Below are positions 9,555-20,177 of a stretch of 64,000 nt of DNA, piece by piece. The position numbers and the translations under genes are program-made. Every line of letters begins with the position of its first letter. Position 1 is the first letter of the stretch. Source of the stretch: Ryuthela nishihirai. Taxonomy: Eukaryota; Arthropoda; Arachnida; Araneae; Heptathelidae. A model generated the notes under the pieces. The model was not told the DNA's origin. It saw only the letters and a list, made by a program, of their open reading frames with translations, and searched no databases. The stretch lies in assembly GCA_038380435.1 (NCBI GenBank), contig JAWZYU010000034.1:20749404-20813403 (forward strand), written 5' to 3'.

Positions 9555-9936
9555 GGGGCGGAGGTGGCTCAGTCGGTAGCGTGCCAGACTCGTAATCTGT
9601 AGTTCCCAGGTTCGTGTCCCAGCTGGGTCAGCGTTGAGATTTATCTCCGCAAAAATTCCCCGCCCTGCCTACGGTCAGTAGGGGACACCGATGGGCTTGG
9701 AAAGGCCGCCGTCCGTCGGATGGGACGTTAAGCCGTGGCCCGTGTGCGGGAGAGCCATACCCTGTGCACGTTAAAGAACACGCTGGATGGCCTTGACGGG
9801 AGGCTACCATCTGTCTCCCAACAGCTGTTCCAGTGGGTCCCCTACCCCAACTCTGAGCCTTCGGGGTCCTTGTGACCTGGCCATTTAGCCCACGGTGTGA
9901 AAAAAATTGCCGCTCAAAGGTAAAACAACCCAACCC
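9555..9936 (+). mobile_element. SINE family B, monomeric copy
   Basis: Complete head, body and a single tail unit, ending aaaacaacccaaccc. About 380 bp, which gives the likely basic length of the element. Its tail has an internal deletion (cccctaccccaactctgagc). Confidence 0.9.
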
Positions 9937-10101
9937 TTAATTCAATGGTCTTCAAATCCTTCTTCATTACAGTTAACAATACTTCAGAGCATTTGAAATT
10001 CAAACTTTCATATTTTTAAATTTAAAAGTAATAAATAATCCCACACACCAATATAGATGCAAATAATCTGATTCTCTATCTTATTTTACCGTCATATGGT
10101 A

Positions 10102-11318
10102 CAGTCGCTCAAAAAAGTATCCGAACACTACGGTTGATTACAGAATTCAGAAAAAAATATCTGGCAACAATTTTTTTAGAAATTAGTGATCTGGCAACTT
10201 CGTGACACGATCAACCATAGTGTTCGGATAATTTTCTGAGCGACTGTAGGTGGTCATATTATTTTGATACTAGATCGTGTAATATTGAGGAAATATTGAG
10301 CGTGTGCAGTTACCGTTCACAGCAAACTGGAGCGTGTGCAGTAACTGCGCACGCTTCAGTTTGCTGTGAACGGTAACTGGAGCGTGTACAGTTGCTGTAC
10401 ACGCTCGAGATATTTTTCCTGAATTCTGCAATCACGTGACACGAAGGTTGCCAGATCACTAATTTCTAAAATAATCGTTGCCAGATATTTTTCTCTGAAT
10501 TCTGTAATCAACCATAGTGTTCGGATACTTTTTTGAGCGACTGTAGGTGGTCATATTATTTTGATACTAGATCGTGTGGGCTCACTCACGGAAATATTGA
10601 GCGTGTGCAGTTACCGTTTACAGCAAACTGGAGCGTGTGCAGTAACTGCACACGCTCCAGTTTGCTGTGAACGGTAACTGGAGCGTGTACAGTTGCTGTA
10701 CACGCTCCAGATATTTCTCCTGAATTCTGTAATCACGTGACACGAAGGTTGCCAGATCACTAATTTCTAAAAAAAATCGTTGACAGATATTTTTCTGAAT
10801 TCTGTAATCAACCATAGTGTTCGGATACTTTTTTGAGCGACTGTAGGTGGTCATATTATTTTGATACTGGAACGGTTGCGGTTAATGTTCACAGCACATT
10901 GGATCGTGTGAGCTCACAAAGACCTGGATCGTGTGGGCCCACTCACAGAAATATTGAGCGTGTGCAGTTACCGTTCACAGCAAACTGGAGCGGTTGCAGT
11001 TAATGTTCACAGCACATTGGATCGTGTGAGCTCACAAAAACCTGGATCGTGTGGGCCCACTCACAGAAATATTGAGCGTGAGCAGTTACCGTTCACAGCA
11101 AACTGGAGCGTGCGCAGTTACTGCACACGCTCCAGTTTGCTGTGAACGGTAACTGGAGCGTGTACAGTTGCTGTACACGCTCCAGATATTTTTCCTGAAT
11201 TCTGTAATCACGTGACACGAAGGTTGCCATATTACTAATTTCTAAAAAAATCGTTGCCAGATATTTTTTCTGAATTCTGTAATCAACCATAGTGTTCGGA
11301 TACTTTTTTGAGCGACTG
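10102..11318. mobile_element. Tc1/mariner-like MITE with internally amplified modules
   Basis: The ends cagtcgctcaaaaaagtatc and its inverted counterpart (ending gagcgactg) are flanked by TA at 10100-10101 and 11319-11320. Inside, gagcgactgtaggtggtcat recurs near 10237, 10537 and 10838 (about 300-bp period). A block of about 121 bp (10866-10987) is repeated directly from about 10988. Several near-perfect palindromes occur (for example about 10609-10677). No transposase frame. Confidence 0.85.
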
Positions 11319-11403
11319 TACATATCGGTCAGGTTCATTTTGTTTGATAAGCATTTTGTCAACTATTTAATACCATACTACGAAATAAGTTGTCAGTAAC
11401 CCA

Positions 11404-11477
11404 TAAAATGTGTCACTGATAATAATTTATAATACTGTATATTCAGGATTATAAATTATTATCAGTGACACATTTTA
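11404..11477. repeat. Perfect 30-bp inverted repeat with 14-nt loop
   Basis: Arms at 11404-11433 and 11448-11477 are exact reverse complements (core gtgtcactgataataattta). Perfect arms of this length suggest a young MITE-like foldback or a recent inverted duplication. Confidence 0.85.
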
Positions 11478-11596
11478 TTATTCATTTATCTTTGAAGTTT
11501 TTAAACATTTTTCTTGATTATGATATATTTTAATCTTGATAATATGTACAATAAAGACGAATTCAAACTCAGATAATGGTAATTGAGCAGTGTCGA

Positions 11597-11694
11597 CAAT
11601 ATTGGTTCAGTTTTAAAGGGTTGTGGAAGCTGAATCATCTCTTTGCGAATGGCATCAATTTTATGTTATTTGTTAAATTCTTGCAATAAAAGTG
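11597..11694 (+). repeat. Left flank of a SINE insertion, also present inverted at 16.8 kb
   Basis: Ends with the target sequence aataaaagtg (11685-11694). The same segment occurs in inverted orientation at about 16770-16862, uninterrupted by the SINE. Confidence 0.85.
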
Positions 11695-12251
11695 TTGGTT
11701 TGGGTTGTTTTACCTCTGAGCGGCACTTTTTTGCACACCATGGGCTAAATGGCCAGGTCACAAGGACCCCGAAGGCTCAGAGAAGGTTGGGGGAGGGGAC
11801 CCACTGGAACAGCTGTTGGGAGACAGAAGGTAGCCTCCCGTCAAGGCCATCCAGTGTGTTCTTTAACGTTGAGTTCTTTTACCTCTCAGCGGCACTTTTT
11901 TGCACACCATGGGCTAAATGGCCAGGTCACATGGACCCCGAAGGCTCAGAGAAGGTTGGGGGAGGGGACCCACTGGAACAGCTGTTGGGAGACAGAAGGT
12001 AGCCTCCCGTCAAGGCCATCTAGCGTGTTCTTTAACGTGCACAGGGTATGTCTCTCCCGCACACGGGGTCACGGCTTAACGTCCCATACGACGGACGGCG
12101 GCCTTTCCAAGCCCATCGGTGTCCCCTACTGACCGTGGGCAGGGCGGTGAATTTTGCGGAGATAAATCTCAACGCTGACCCAGCTGGGACTCGAACCTGG
12201 GAACTACAGATTACGAGCCTGGCGCGCTACCGACTGAGCCACCCCCGCCCC
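11695..12251 (-). mobile_element. SINE family B with two tail monomers and TSD
   Basis: Two monomers (from 11695 and about 11868), body, and head ending 12251. The 10-bp duplication aataaaagtg lies at 11685-11694 and 12252-12261. The inverted empty site at 16760-16769 independently confirms both edges. Confidence 0.93.
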
Positions 12252-12513
12252 AATAAAAGTGTAATTACGATCGCTTACAAAATTGCAGTTATGACATTTA
12301 AAAGTTATCTCAAACTTATTTGATTAAACTTTTGTTTCAATTTGTCATGTTAGAATTTATATTATTAATAGTTCATTTAGAATTTGAAGCTAACCATATC
12401 TAGGTGTGTGTTAATTGGATGCTTATTATTTATCGTTTTTTGAAGTCTGTTCACTGTTTTTAGGCAAATTTTTAACTACATATTATTTTTTATTTATTTA
12501 AATTTTTTGGGGG

Positions 12514-14084
12514 TTGGATTGGATTGTTTAACCTCAGAGCGGCACTTTTTTGCACACCATGGGCTAAATGGTCAGGTCACAAGGACCCCGAAGGCTCAGA
12601 GAAGGTTGGGGGAGGAGACCCACTGGAACAGATGTTGGAAGACAGATGACAGCCTTCCGTCAAGGACATCCAGCGTGTTCTTTAACGTTGAGTTGTTTTA
12701 CCTCTGAGCGGCACTTTTTTGCACACCATGGGCTAAATGGCCAAGTCATATGAACCCCGAAGGCTCAGAGAAGGTTGGGAGAGGGGACCCATTGGAACAG
12801 CTGTTGGGACACAGATGGTAGCCTTCCGTCAAGGCCATCCAGCGTGTTCTTTAACGTTGGGTTGTTTTACCTCTGAGCGGCACTTTTTGCACACATTGGG
12901 CTAAATGGTAAGGTCACATGGACCCCGAAGGCTCAGAGAAGGTTGGGAGAGGGGACCCACTGGAACGGCTGTTGGGAGACAGATGGTAGCCTTCCGTCAA
13001 GGCCATCCAGCGTGTTCTTTAACGTTGAGTTCTTTACCTCTGAGCGGCACTTTTTTTGCACACCATGGGCTAAATGGCCAGGTCACATGGACCCCGAAGG
13101 CTCAGAGAAGGTTGGGGGAGGGGACCCACTGGAACAGCTGTTGGGAGACAGAAGGTAGCCTCCCGTCAAGGCCATCCAGCGTGTTCTTTAACGTTGAGTT
13201 CTTTTACCTCTCAGCGGCACTTTTTTGCACACCATGGGCTAAATGGCCAGGTCACATGGACCCCGAAGGCTCAGAGAAGGTTGGGGGAGGGGACCCACTG
13301 GAACAGCTGTTGGGAGACAGAAGGTAGCCTCCCGTCAAGGCCATCCAGCGTGTTCTTTAACGTTGAGTTCTTTTACCTCTGAGCGGCACTTTTTTGCACA
13401 CCATGGGCTAAATGGCCAGGTCACAAGGACCCCGAAGGCTCAGAGAAGGTTGGGGGAGGGGACCCACTGGAACAGCTGTTGGGAGACAGATGGTAGCCTC
13501 CCGTCAAGGCCATCCAGCGTGTTCTTTAACGTTGGGTTGTTTTACCTCTGAGCGGCACTTTTTTGCACACCATGGGCTAAATGGCCAGGTCACATGGACC
13601 CCCGAAGGCTCAGAGAAGGTTGGGGGAGGGGACCCACTGGAACAGCTGTTGGGAGACAGAAGGTAGCCTCCCGTCAAGGCCATCCAGCGTGTTCTTTAAC
13701 GTTGAGTTCTTTTACCTCTGAGCAGCACTTTTTTGCACACCATGGGCTAAATGGCCAGGTCACATGGACCCCGAAGGCTCAGAGAAGGTTGAGGGAGGGG
13801 ACCCACTGGAACAGCTGTTGGGAGACAGAAGGTAGCCTCCCGTCAAGGCCATCTAGCGTGTTCTTTAACGTGCACAGGGTATGTCTCTCCCGCACACGGG
13901 GTCACGGCTTAACGTCCCATACGACGGACGGCGGCCTTTCCAAGCCCATCGGTGTCCCCTACTGACCGTGGGCAGGGCGGTGAATTTTGCGGAGATAAAT
14001 CTCAACGCTGACCCAGCTGGGACTCGAACCTGGGAACTACAGATTACGAGCCTGGCGCGCTACCGACTGAGCCACCCCCGCCCC
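12514..14084 (-). mobile_element. SINE family B with about eight tail monomers
   Basis: Monomers start near 12514, 12687, 12857, 13025, 13194, 13363, 13532 and 13702, mostly at 169-bp spacing, then body and tRNA-like head. The 3'-most monomers are the most diverged (for example gatgttggaagacagatgac) and the head-proximal ones the most uniform. Frames of 102-140 codons cycle through the three frames because 169 is not a multiple of three. Confidence 0.92.
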
Positions 14085-14346
14085 AATAAAAGTGTAATTA
14101 CGATCGCTTACAAAATTGCAGTTATGACATTTAAAAGTTATCTCAAACTTATTTGATTAAACTTTTGTTTCAATTTGTCATGTTAGAATTTATATTATTA
14201 ATAGTTCATTTAGAATTTGAAGCTAACCATATCTAGGTGTGTGTTAATTGGATGCTTATTATTTATCGTTTTTTGAAGTCTGTTCACTGTTTTTAGGCAA
14301 ATTTTTAACTACATATTATTTTTTATTTATTTAAATTTTTTGGGGG

Positions 14347-15561
14347 TTGGATTGGATTGTTTAACCTCAGAGCGGCACTTTTTTGCACACCATGGGCTAA
14401 ATGGTCAGGTCACAAGGACCCCGAAGGCTCAGAGAAGGTTGGGGGAGGAGACCCACTGGAACAGATGTTGGAAGACAGATGACAGCCTTCCGTCAAGGAC
14501 ATCCAGCGTGTTCTTTAACGTTGAGTTGTTTTACCTCTGAGCGGCACTTTTTTGCACACCATGGGCTAAATGGCCAAGTCATATGAACCCCGAAGGCTCA
14601 GAGAAGGTTGGGAGAGGGGACCCATTGGAACAGCTGTTGGGACACAGATGGTAGCCTTCCGTCAAGGCCATCCAGCGTGTTCTTTAACGTTGGGTTGTTT
14701 TACCTCTGAGCGGCACTTTTTGCACACATTGGGCTAAATGGTCAGGTCACATGGACCCCGAAGGCTCAGAGAAGGTTGGGAGAGGGGACCCACTGGAACG
14801 GCTGTTGGGAGACAGATGGTAGCCTTCCGTCAAGGCCATCCAGCGTGTTCTTTAACGTTGAGTTCTTTACCTCTGAGCGGCACTTTTTTTGCACACCATG
14901 GGCTAAATGGCCAGGTCACATGGACCCCGAAGGCTCAGAGAAGGTTGGGGGAGGGGACCCACTGGAACAGCTGTTGGGAGACAGAAGGTAGCCTCCCGTC
15001 AAGGCCATCCAGCGTGTTCTTTAACGTTGAGTTCTTTTACCTCTGAGCGGCACTTTTTTGCACACCATGGGCTAAATGGCCAGGTCACATGGACACCGAA
15101 GGCTAGAGAAGGTTGGGGGAGGGGACCCACTGGAACAGCTGTTGGGAGACAGAAGGTAGCCTCCCGTCAAGGGTTGGGTTGGGTTGTTTTACCTCTGAGC
15201 GGCACTTTTTTGCACACCAAGGGCTAAATGGCCAGGTCACATGGACCCCGAAGGCTCAGAGAAGGTTGGGGGAGGGGACCCACTGAAACAGCTGTTGGGA
15301 GACAGATGGTAGCCTCCCGTCAAGGCCATCCAGCGTGTTCTTTAACGTGCACAGGGTATGGCTCTCCCGCACACGGGGCCACGGCTTAACGTCCCATCCG
15401 ACGGACGGCGGCATTTCCAAGTCCATCGGTGTCCCCTACTGACCGTGGGCAGGGCGGGGAATTTTGCGGAGATAAATCTCAACGCTGACCCAGCTGGGAC
15501 TCGAACCTGGGAACTACAGATTACGAGCCTGGCGCGCTACCGACTGAGCCACCCCCGCCCC
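14347..15561 (-). mobile_element. SINE family B array, second duplicate, about six monomers
   Basis: Repeats the 12,514-14,084 array with monomers lost. Near 15170 a monomer is cut short at cctcccgtcaagggttgggt and a new tail starts at once, showing a recombination or slippage joint. Confidence 0.9.
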
Positions 15562-15823
15562 AATAAAAGTGTAATTACGATCGCTTACAAAATTGCAGTT
15601 ATGACATTTAAATGTTATCTCAAACTTATTTGATTAAACTTTTGTTTCAATTTGTCATGTTAGAATTTATATTATTAATAGTTCATTTAGAATTTGAAGC
15701 TAACCATATCTAGGTGTGTGTTAACTGGATGCTTATTATTTATCATTTTTTGAAGTCTGTTCACTGTTTTTAGGCAAATTTTTAACTACATATTATTTTT
15801 TATTTATTTAAATTTTTTGGGGG

Positions 15824-16205
15824 TTGGATTGAATTGTTTTACCTCAAAGCGGCACTTTTTTGCACACCATGGGCTAAATGGCCAGGTCACATGGACTCCG
15901 AAGGCTCAGAGAAGGTTGGGGGAGGGGACCCACTGGAACAGCTGTTGGGAGACAGATGGTAGCCTCCCGTCAAGGCCATCCAGCGTGTTCTTTAACGTGC
16001 ACAGGGTATGTCTCTTCCGCACACGGGGCCACGGCTTAACGTCCCATACGACGGACGGCGGCCTTTTCAAGCCCATCGGTGTCCCCTACTGACCGTGGGC
16101 AGTGTGGGGTAATTTTGCGGAGATAAATCTCAACGCAGACCCAGATAGGCCTCGAACCTGGGAACTGCAGATTACGAGCCTGGCGCGCTACCGACCGTAC
16201 CGCTC
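15824..16205 (-). mobile_element. SINE family B, third duplicate, one monomer, eroded head
   Basis: One tail unit and body, then a head with substitutions (agataggcctcgaacctgg) and a broken 5' end (gaccgtaccgctccc). A T-run and a G-run of about 13 follow at 16207-16230. Confidence 0.85.
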
Positions 16206-16629
16206 CCTTTTTTTTTGGGGGGGGGGGGGCATTTTTTATACAGTCCTATTCTTGAGGGTGTGCTAGAAGAGTTCAGTGTAAAACAAAACAATTGTTTCTC
16301 ATGAGAAAAACGGAAAATAAATTTATGCGAACTCTAAGAAATAACATTCACATATGCTGATATTTACTTGCATCATTTTATTTCCCCTTTTCAACGCGAA
16401 ATTAAGGACTTAATAACGTAATTAAAGTTTTTTTATACTCATATAAATATCCTATTTCGAAAATATCCACCTAAAACTGTAGAAATGTGAACACGCACCA
16501 GTTCCAATTAACATTAAGGTTTTATTTTATTTCAAAATAATAGTCATTTTGAAATTTGCATAATGTATAATGTAAGGAATTGAAAGAAATTATAATATTA
16601 AAATTCAACAATATTAATAATATAATTCT
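16206..16629. other. AT-rich intronic spacer with T/G homopolymers
   Basis: No gene or known repeat beyond the homopolymer run at its left edge. Confidence 0.5.
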
Positions 16630-16862
16630 AATTAAATTATAATTGAACAATATTAATAATATAAATTTTAACACGACAAATTGAAACAAAAGTTTAATCA
16701 AATAAGCCTGAGATAAGTTTTAAATGTCATAACTGCAATTTTGCAAATGATCGTAATTACACTTTTATTGCAAGAATTTAATAAATATCATAAAATTGAT
16801 GCCATTTGCAAAGAAACGATCCAGCTTCCATAACCCTTTAAAACTGAACCAATATTGTTGAA
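16630..16862 (-). repeat. Inverted paralogous copy carrying the empty SINE site
   Basis: The reverse complement aligns with 11597-11694 joined directly to 12262-12360, with perhaps 7-9% differences by eye. The target aataaaagtg appears once (16760-16769 on the plus strand as cacttttatt). This is the pre-insertion state of the SINE locus 4.5 kb away. Confidence 0.88.
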
Positions 16863-17180
16863 AAGCGCTAAAAAACTTTTTGCGAATGGCATCAATCATT
16901 TTTTTTTCACCGGAGATATAATAAACTTGAGCAAAAAAATTATTTCACTTAATCAGTTTCCATATTATTATATGAATCTACCACTTTATAAACTTGTTTA
17001 GATGCTATTACTTTTAAATAAAGAAATCAGGATCAAATTAAATCGTTAAAATCAAACTACTCTTCGCAAGTCAAACGAAAGAATAGTTTCTTTTTCCAAC
17101 TGAAACTTTTTCTTATTGGAAAGAAAAGAATGATTTGAAGACAAAATTTGAGTCTACAGAAACTCAAACAACAGAATTCC
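16863..17180. other. AT-rich intronic spacer
   Basis: Contains a second short copy of tgcgaatggcatcaat at about 16881-16896, in opposite orientation to the nearby copy, and otherwise nothing recognisable. Confidence 0.5.
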
Positions 17181-17666
17181 GTATCGGAATAATATGACCA
17201 CCAACCATACTGTATGTATGGTAGGTGGTCACATTATTCTGATACGACTGTGTATGAAGTCCGTCCAACCCAAACTTAAAGGTAAGGAAAAACTTAAATT
17301 TTTAGGGAAAAAAATATGCTTAAAGAGCAGCGAGAAAAAATCTCTACTTAAAAACAAAAACTTACATTTCTAAATAAGTGAATTTTAAAAACAAAACTGT
17401 GTTTTTAAGAAATCAAGAAAAAATCTTGATTGACCACCAACCATACTGTATGTATGGTAGGTGGTCACATTATTCTGATACGACTGTGTATGAAGTCCGT
17501 CCAACCCAAACTTAAAGGTAAGGAAAAACTTAAATTTTTAGGGAAAAAAATATGCTTAAAGAGCAGCGAGAAAAAATCTCTACTTAAAAACAAAAACTTA
17601 CATTTCTAAATAAGTGAATTTTAAAAACAAAACTGTATTTTTAAGAAATCAAGAAAAAATCTTGAT
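17181..17666. repeat. Foldback MITE and 236-bp direct tandem duplication
   Basis: 17181-17245 is an imperfect palindrome whose arms start gtatcggaataatatgacca, meeting at catactgtatgtatgg. From 17195 a 236-bp segment is repeated head-to-tail (17195-17430, 17431-17666) with almost no differences (gtgttttt versus gtattttt). The arm resembles the tatcaaaataatatgaccac segment inside the Tc1/mariner-like MITEs. Confidence 0.85.
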
Positions 17667-17969
17667 TAAAAAGGGAAAAAAAACTTTTTTAATAATACTA
17701 GTAATTGGTAAAAAAATCATATAATTATTCACCAAAAAATTGGAAAAAATGATCCAGATTTATTATATTGCTTATTTGTTTTATGAACCAAAAATTCTTT
17801 TCCAGTGAGCCGCTGGTTGGACCTGCCTGGTGGATAAAACTGGCTAAGATGAAATTAACCTGATATTTAGTTTTTAAAACACATTGTTATTAAAGAACAC
17901 TTTTTTTTTTATCGAATCCAAACCCGAACTAAGGAAAACGTTCAAAAGCCATTTAGGGCTCTCACTCAC
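17667..17969. other. AT-rich sequence next to the proposed donor
   Basis: No repeat or gene recognised; presumed 5' part of the noggin intron. Confidence 0.4.
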
Positions 17970-18112
17970 CGAGGATGTCCGGACGTAGAGCACGAGGTGT
18001 AAGTCTTCTTTCCTCCTCTGACGATCTTTTCGGAGTGGTCAGTCGTCTGCGTCTGGAGCCCCCTTCCTCGCGGTGTCCGCTACCTCTGCCCCCAGCGCCT
18101 CCATATATATAC
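17970..18112 (-). promoter_or_regulatory. Candidate noggin promoter and non-coding exon 1
   Basis: On the minus strand TATATATAT (18111-18103) is followed by GC-rich sequence. A start 25-32 bp downstream would fall near 18080. The leader from there to 17970 has no ATG and ends in the donor CTCG|GTGAGT. All parts lie on the same strand as noggin with no other gene between. Alternatives: first exon of a different transcript, or a chance TATA in a GC-rich island. Confidence 0.4.
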
Positions 18113-18690
18113 ATCTCCCCCTTCGATGTCAGCCTCCTCGCCGAACAATGCCCCGCAATTAGAGGAAACCCGAGCATTTCCTCCTCCGCCGAAGTTCCGA
18201 CTGACCCCCTCGAGGACAAGTGAGCCTTTGTCCTCGAGATGGGCCGCTGGTTGGCAAACGCGCGACGCTCAAAACCGACGACTGATGGAGAACCGAACTG
18301 AGGGAGGGCACAGAAGAAATCTTTCGGAATCGGTCGCTGTGGCGTCCGAGAGCGGAGATCATTATCTTCGGTGTCGCCGAGTCTACGGCCAGGTGCCTCG
18401 GGTCACAGTCGGAGCTGATCGCAGAGGAGATTTCACCTGGGATGAGGAAGATCTGGCGCCAGTCGACGCAGCAACGGTCAACGATGAACATTCGCTCCTC
18501 GGCAGGAAACAACGCAACGAGGAGCATTAAGGACTTAATGACCTCCGTCTCACCTCGCTTGCCTACGAAGAAAATGACAAATCTCTTCTGTGAGCAGTCA
18601 TGAGGAAGGGAAGGACCCTCCGCGGGGCCACCGCTCACCGAAACAGACTCGAAGAGTGCTCACGGCAGTTCTGCTCCCACTCCCAAAGAC
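18113..18690. promoter_or_regulatory. GC- and CpG-rich island
   Basis: Base composition switches sharply from the AT-rich surroundings at about 17.96-18.69 kb. Overlapping frames of 134 codons (plus, 18126-18530) and 159 codons (minus, 18159-18638) exist but show no domain, signal peptide or homology I recognise, and frames of this size are expected in GC-rich DNA. Best read as upstream regulatory sequence of the locus; an unrecognised exon is not excluded. Confidence 0.45.
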
Positions 18691-18928
18691 AACTAACTCC
18701 TTTCTGAGTGTGAATTGAGTGAATTATGAAAAGTGTAAATGTATTCATTTAAGCGTTCCTTTGTTAACAGAATAGTATTCCTACTGCAGACATTCAGGAA
18801 ACAAATGCAGGTATGAATTTACCTCTCGTGGAAACCAAGAATCAGGCACCAGATTCTCTCCAAGTGCAAAGGATTTCCGAATCGCAGAGAATGGCTAAAT
18901 AATTTGCAGATAAGTTAATAAAAATTTC
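18691..18928. other. Spacer, nothing recognised
   Basis: AT-rich, no supported feature. Confidence 0.5.
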
Positions 18929-19816
18929 GGCGGAGGTGGCTCAGTCGGTAGCGCGCCAGACTCGTAATCTCTACTTCTCAGGTTCGAGTCCCAGCTGGGT
19001 CAGCGTTGAGATTTATCTTCGCAAAATTCCCCACCCTGCCCACGGTCAGTAGGGGACACCAATGGGCTTGGAAAGGCCGCCGTCCGTCGGATGGGACGTT
19101 AAGCCGTGGCCCCGTGTGTGGAAGAGCCATACCGTGTGCACGTTAAAGAACACACTGGATGGCCTTGACGGGAGGCTACCATCTGTCTCCCAACAGCTGT
19201 TCCAGTGGGTCCCCTCCCCCAACCTTCTCTGAGCCTTCGGGGTCCATGTGACCTGGCCATTTAGCCCATGATGTGCAAAAAAGTGCCGCTCAGAGGTAAA
19301 ACAACCCAACATTAAAGAACACGCTGGATGGCCTTGACGGGAGGCTACCATCTGTCTCCCAACAGCTGTTCCAGTGGGTCCCCTCCCCCAACCTTCTCTG
19401 AGCCTTCGGGGTCCATGTGACCTGGCCATTTAGCCCATGATGTGCAAAAAAGTGCCGCTCAGAGGTAAAACAACCCAACGTTAAAGAACACGCTGGATGG
19501 CCTTGACGGGAGGCTACCATCTGTCTCCCAACAGCTGTTCCAGTGGGTCCCCTCCCCCAACCTTCTCTGAGCCTTCGGGGTCCATGTGACCTGGCCATTT
19601 AGCCCATGGTGTGCAAAAAAGTGCCGCTCAGAGGTAAAACAACCCAACGTTAAAGAACACGCTGGATGGCCTTGACGGGAGGCTACATCTGTCTCCCAAC
19701 AGCTGTTCCAGTGGGTCCCCTCCCCCAACCTTCTCTGAGCCTTCGGGGTCCATGTGACCTGGCCATTTAGCCCATGGTGTGCAAAAAAGTGCCGCTCAGA
19801 GGTAAAACAACCCAAC
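18929..19816 (+). mobile_element. SINE family B with four tail monomers
   Basis: The tRNA-like head starts ggcggaggtggctcagtc, then body, then tail monomers from about 19145, 19313, 19482 and 19651, ending aaaacaacccaac. Adjacent monomers are nearly identical. One has a one-base loss (ggctacatctg). The 102-154-codon minus frames are repeat shadows. Confidence 0.92.
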
Positions 19817-19995
19817 ACAACCTCCTCCACAGAGGTCTGACAGGACCCTGTCAGTTTATACGCTATAGTAGAAAGGCTATGAGGATGGCAGGAGCTCAGC
19901 AGGAAAACAATACAAACATCCATGACGTCCTTACCTTAGGTTCGAATTCCAGGTCCCTTAGATCCATAAAAAAAGCTAACCAGTTGGCCATTAAG
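19817..19995 (-). mobile_element. SINE family A, degraded copy
   Basis: Matches the family body in reverse (ccacagaggtctgacaggac, gaggatggcaggagctcagc) with a decayed head. It abuts the 3' end of the family B array without spacer. Confidence 0.75.
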
Positions 19996-20177
19996 CAACA
20001 AGAAACGTTTTTTTAAGCATTAATGAAGTAATAATAACAATAAAAATATCTTGCACAAATCATAATTCACATAACAATTCTGAAGGCTAAACGAAACATG
20101 CTGACTGACTTTGAACTCCGAAACATATTTTCACTTTATAAGACTTCAATTTGTTAATATCATAACTCCATGTTGTA

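Larger units (their letters stand above)
12252..16205. repeat. Tandem segmental duplication of flank plus SINE array (three units)
   Basis: A 260-bp flank starting aataaaagtgtaattacgat and the SINE array following it recur from 12252, 14085 and 15562: offsets of 1833 and 1477 bp. Units one and two are almost identical (a difference at 12910 versus 14743 is visible). The second has fewer tail monomers, and the third carries one monomer with a decayed head. Confidence 0.92.
5874..17969 (-). other. Proposed first intron of noggin (about 12.1 kb)
   Basis: It is bounded by the acceptor at 5874 and by a consensus donor, CTCG|GTGAGT on the minus strand, with the intron beginning at 17969. The interior is almost entirely SINE family B arrays, MITEs and AT-rich spacer, with no competing gene. 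The pairing of these two sites is inference; transcript data would decide it. Confidence 0.45.

Noticed and set aside
15170..15190. Telomere-like TTGGG repeats
   Set aside because: Only two or three units at SINE B 3' ends; this is the element's short-repeat tail, not the arthropod TTAGG telomere.
6136..16092. Many 60-140-codon frames with near-identical products from the 169-bp arrays
   Set aside because: The frames cycle with a 169-bp period through all three frames, occur on both strands relative to the SINE, and lie inside TSD-bounded elements. They are repeat shadows.
18126..18638. Protein-coding gene in the GC-rich island
   Set aside because: Frames on both strands overlap, carry no recognisable motif, and long frames are expected by chance in GC-rich DNA.
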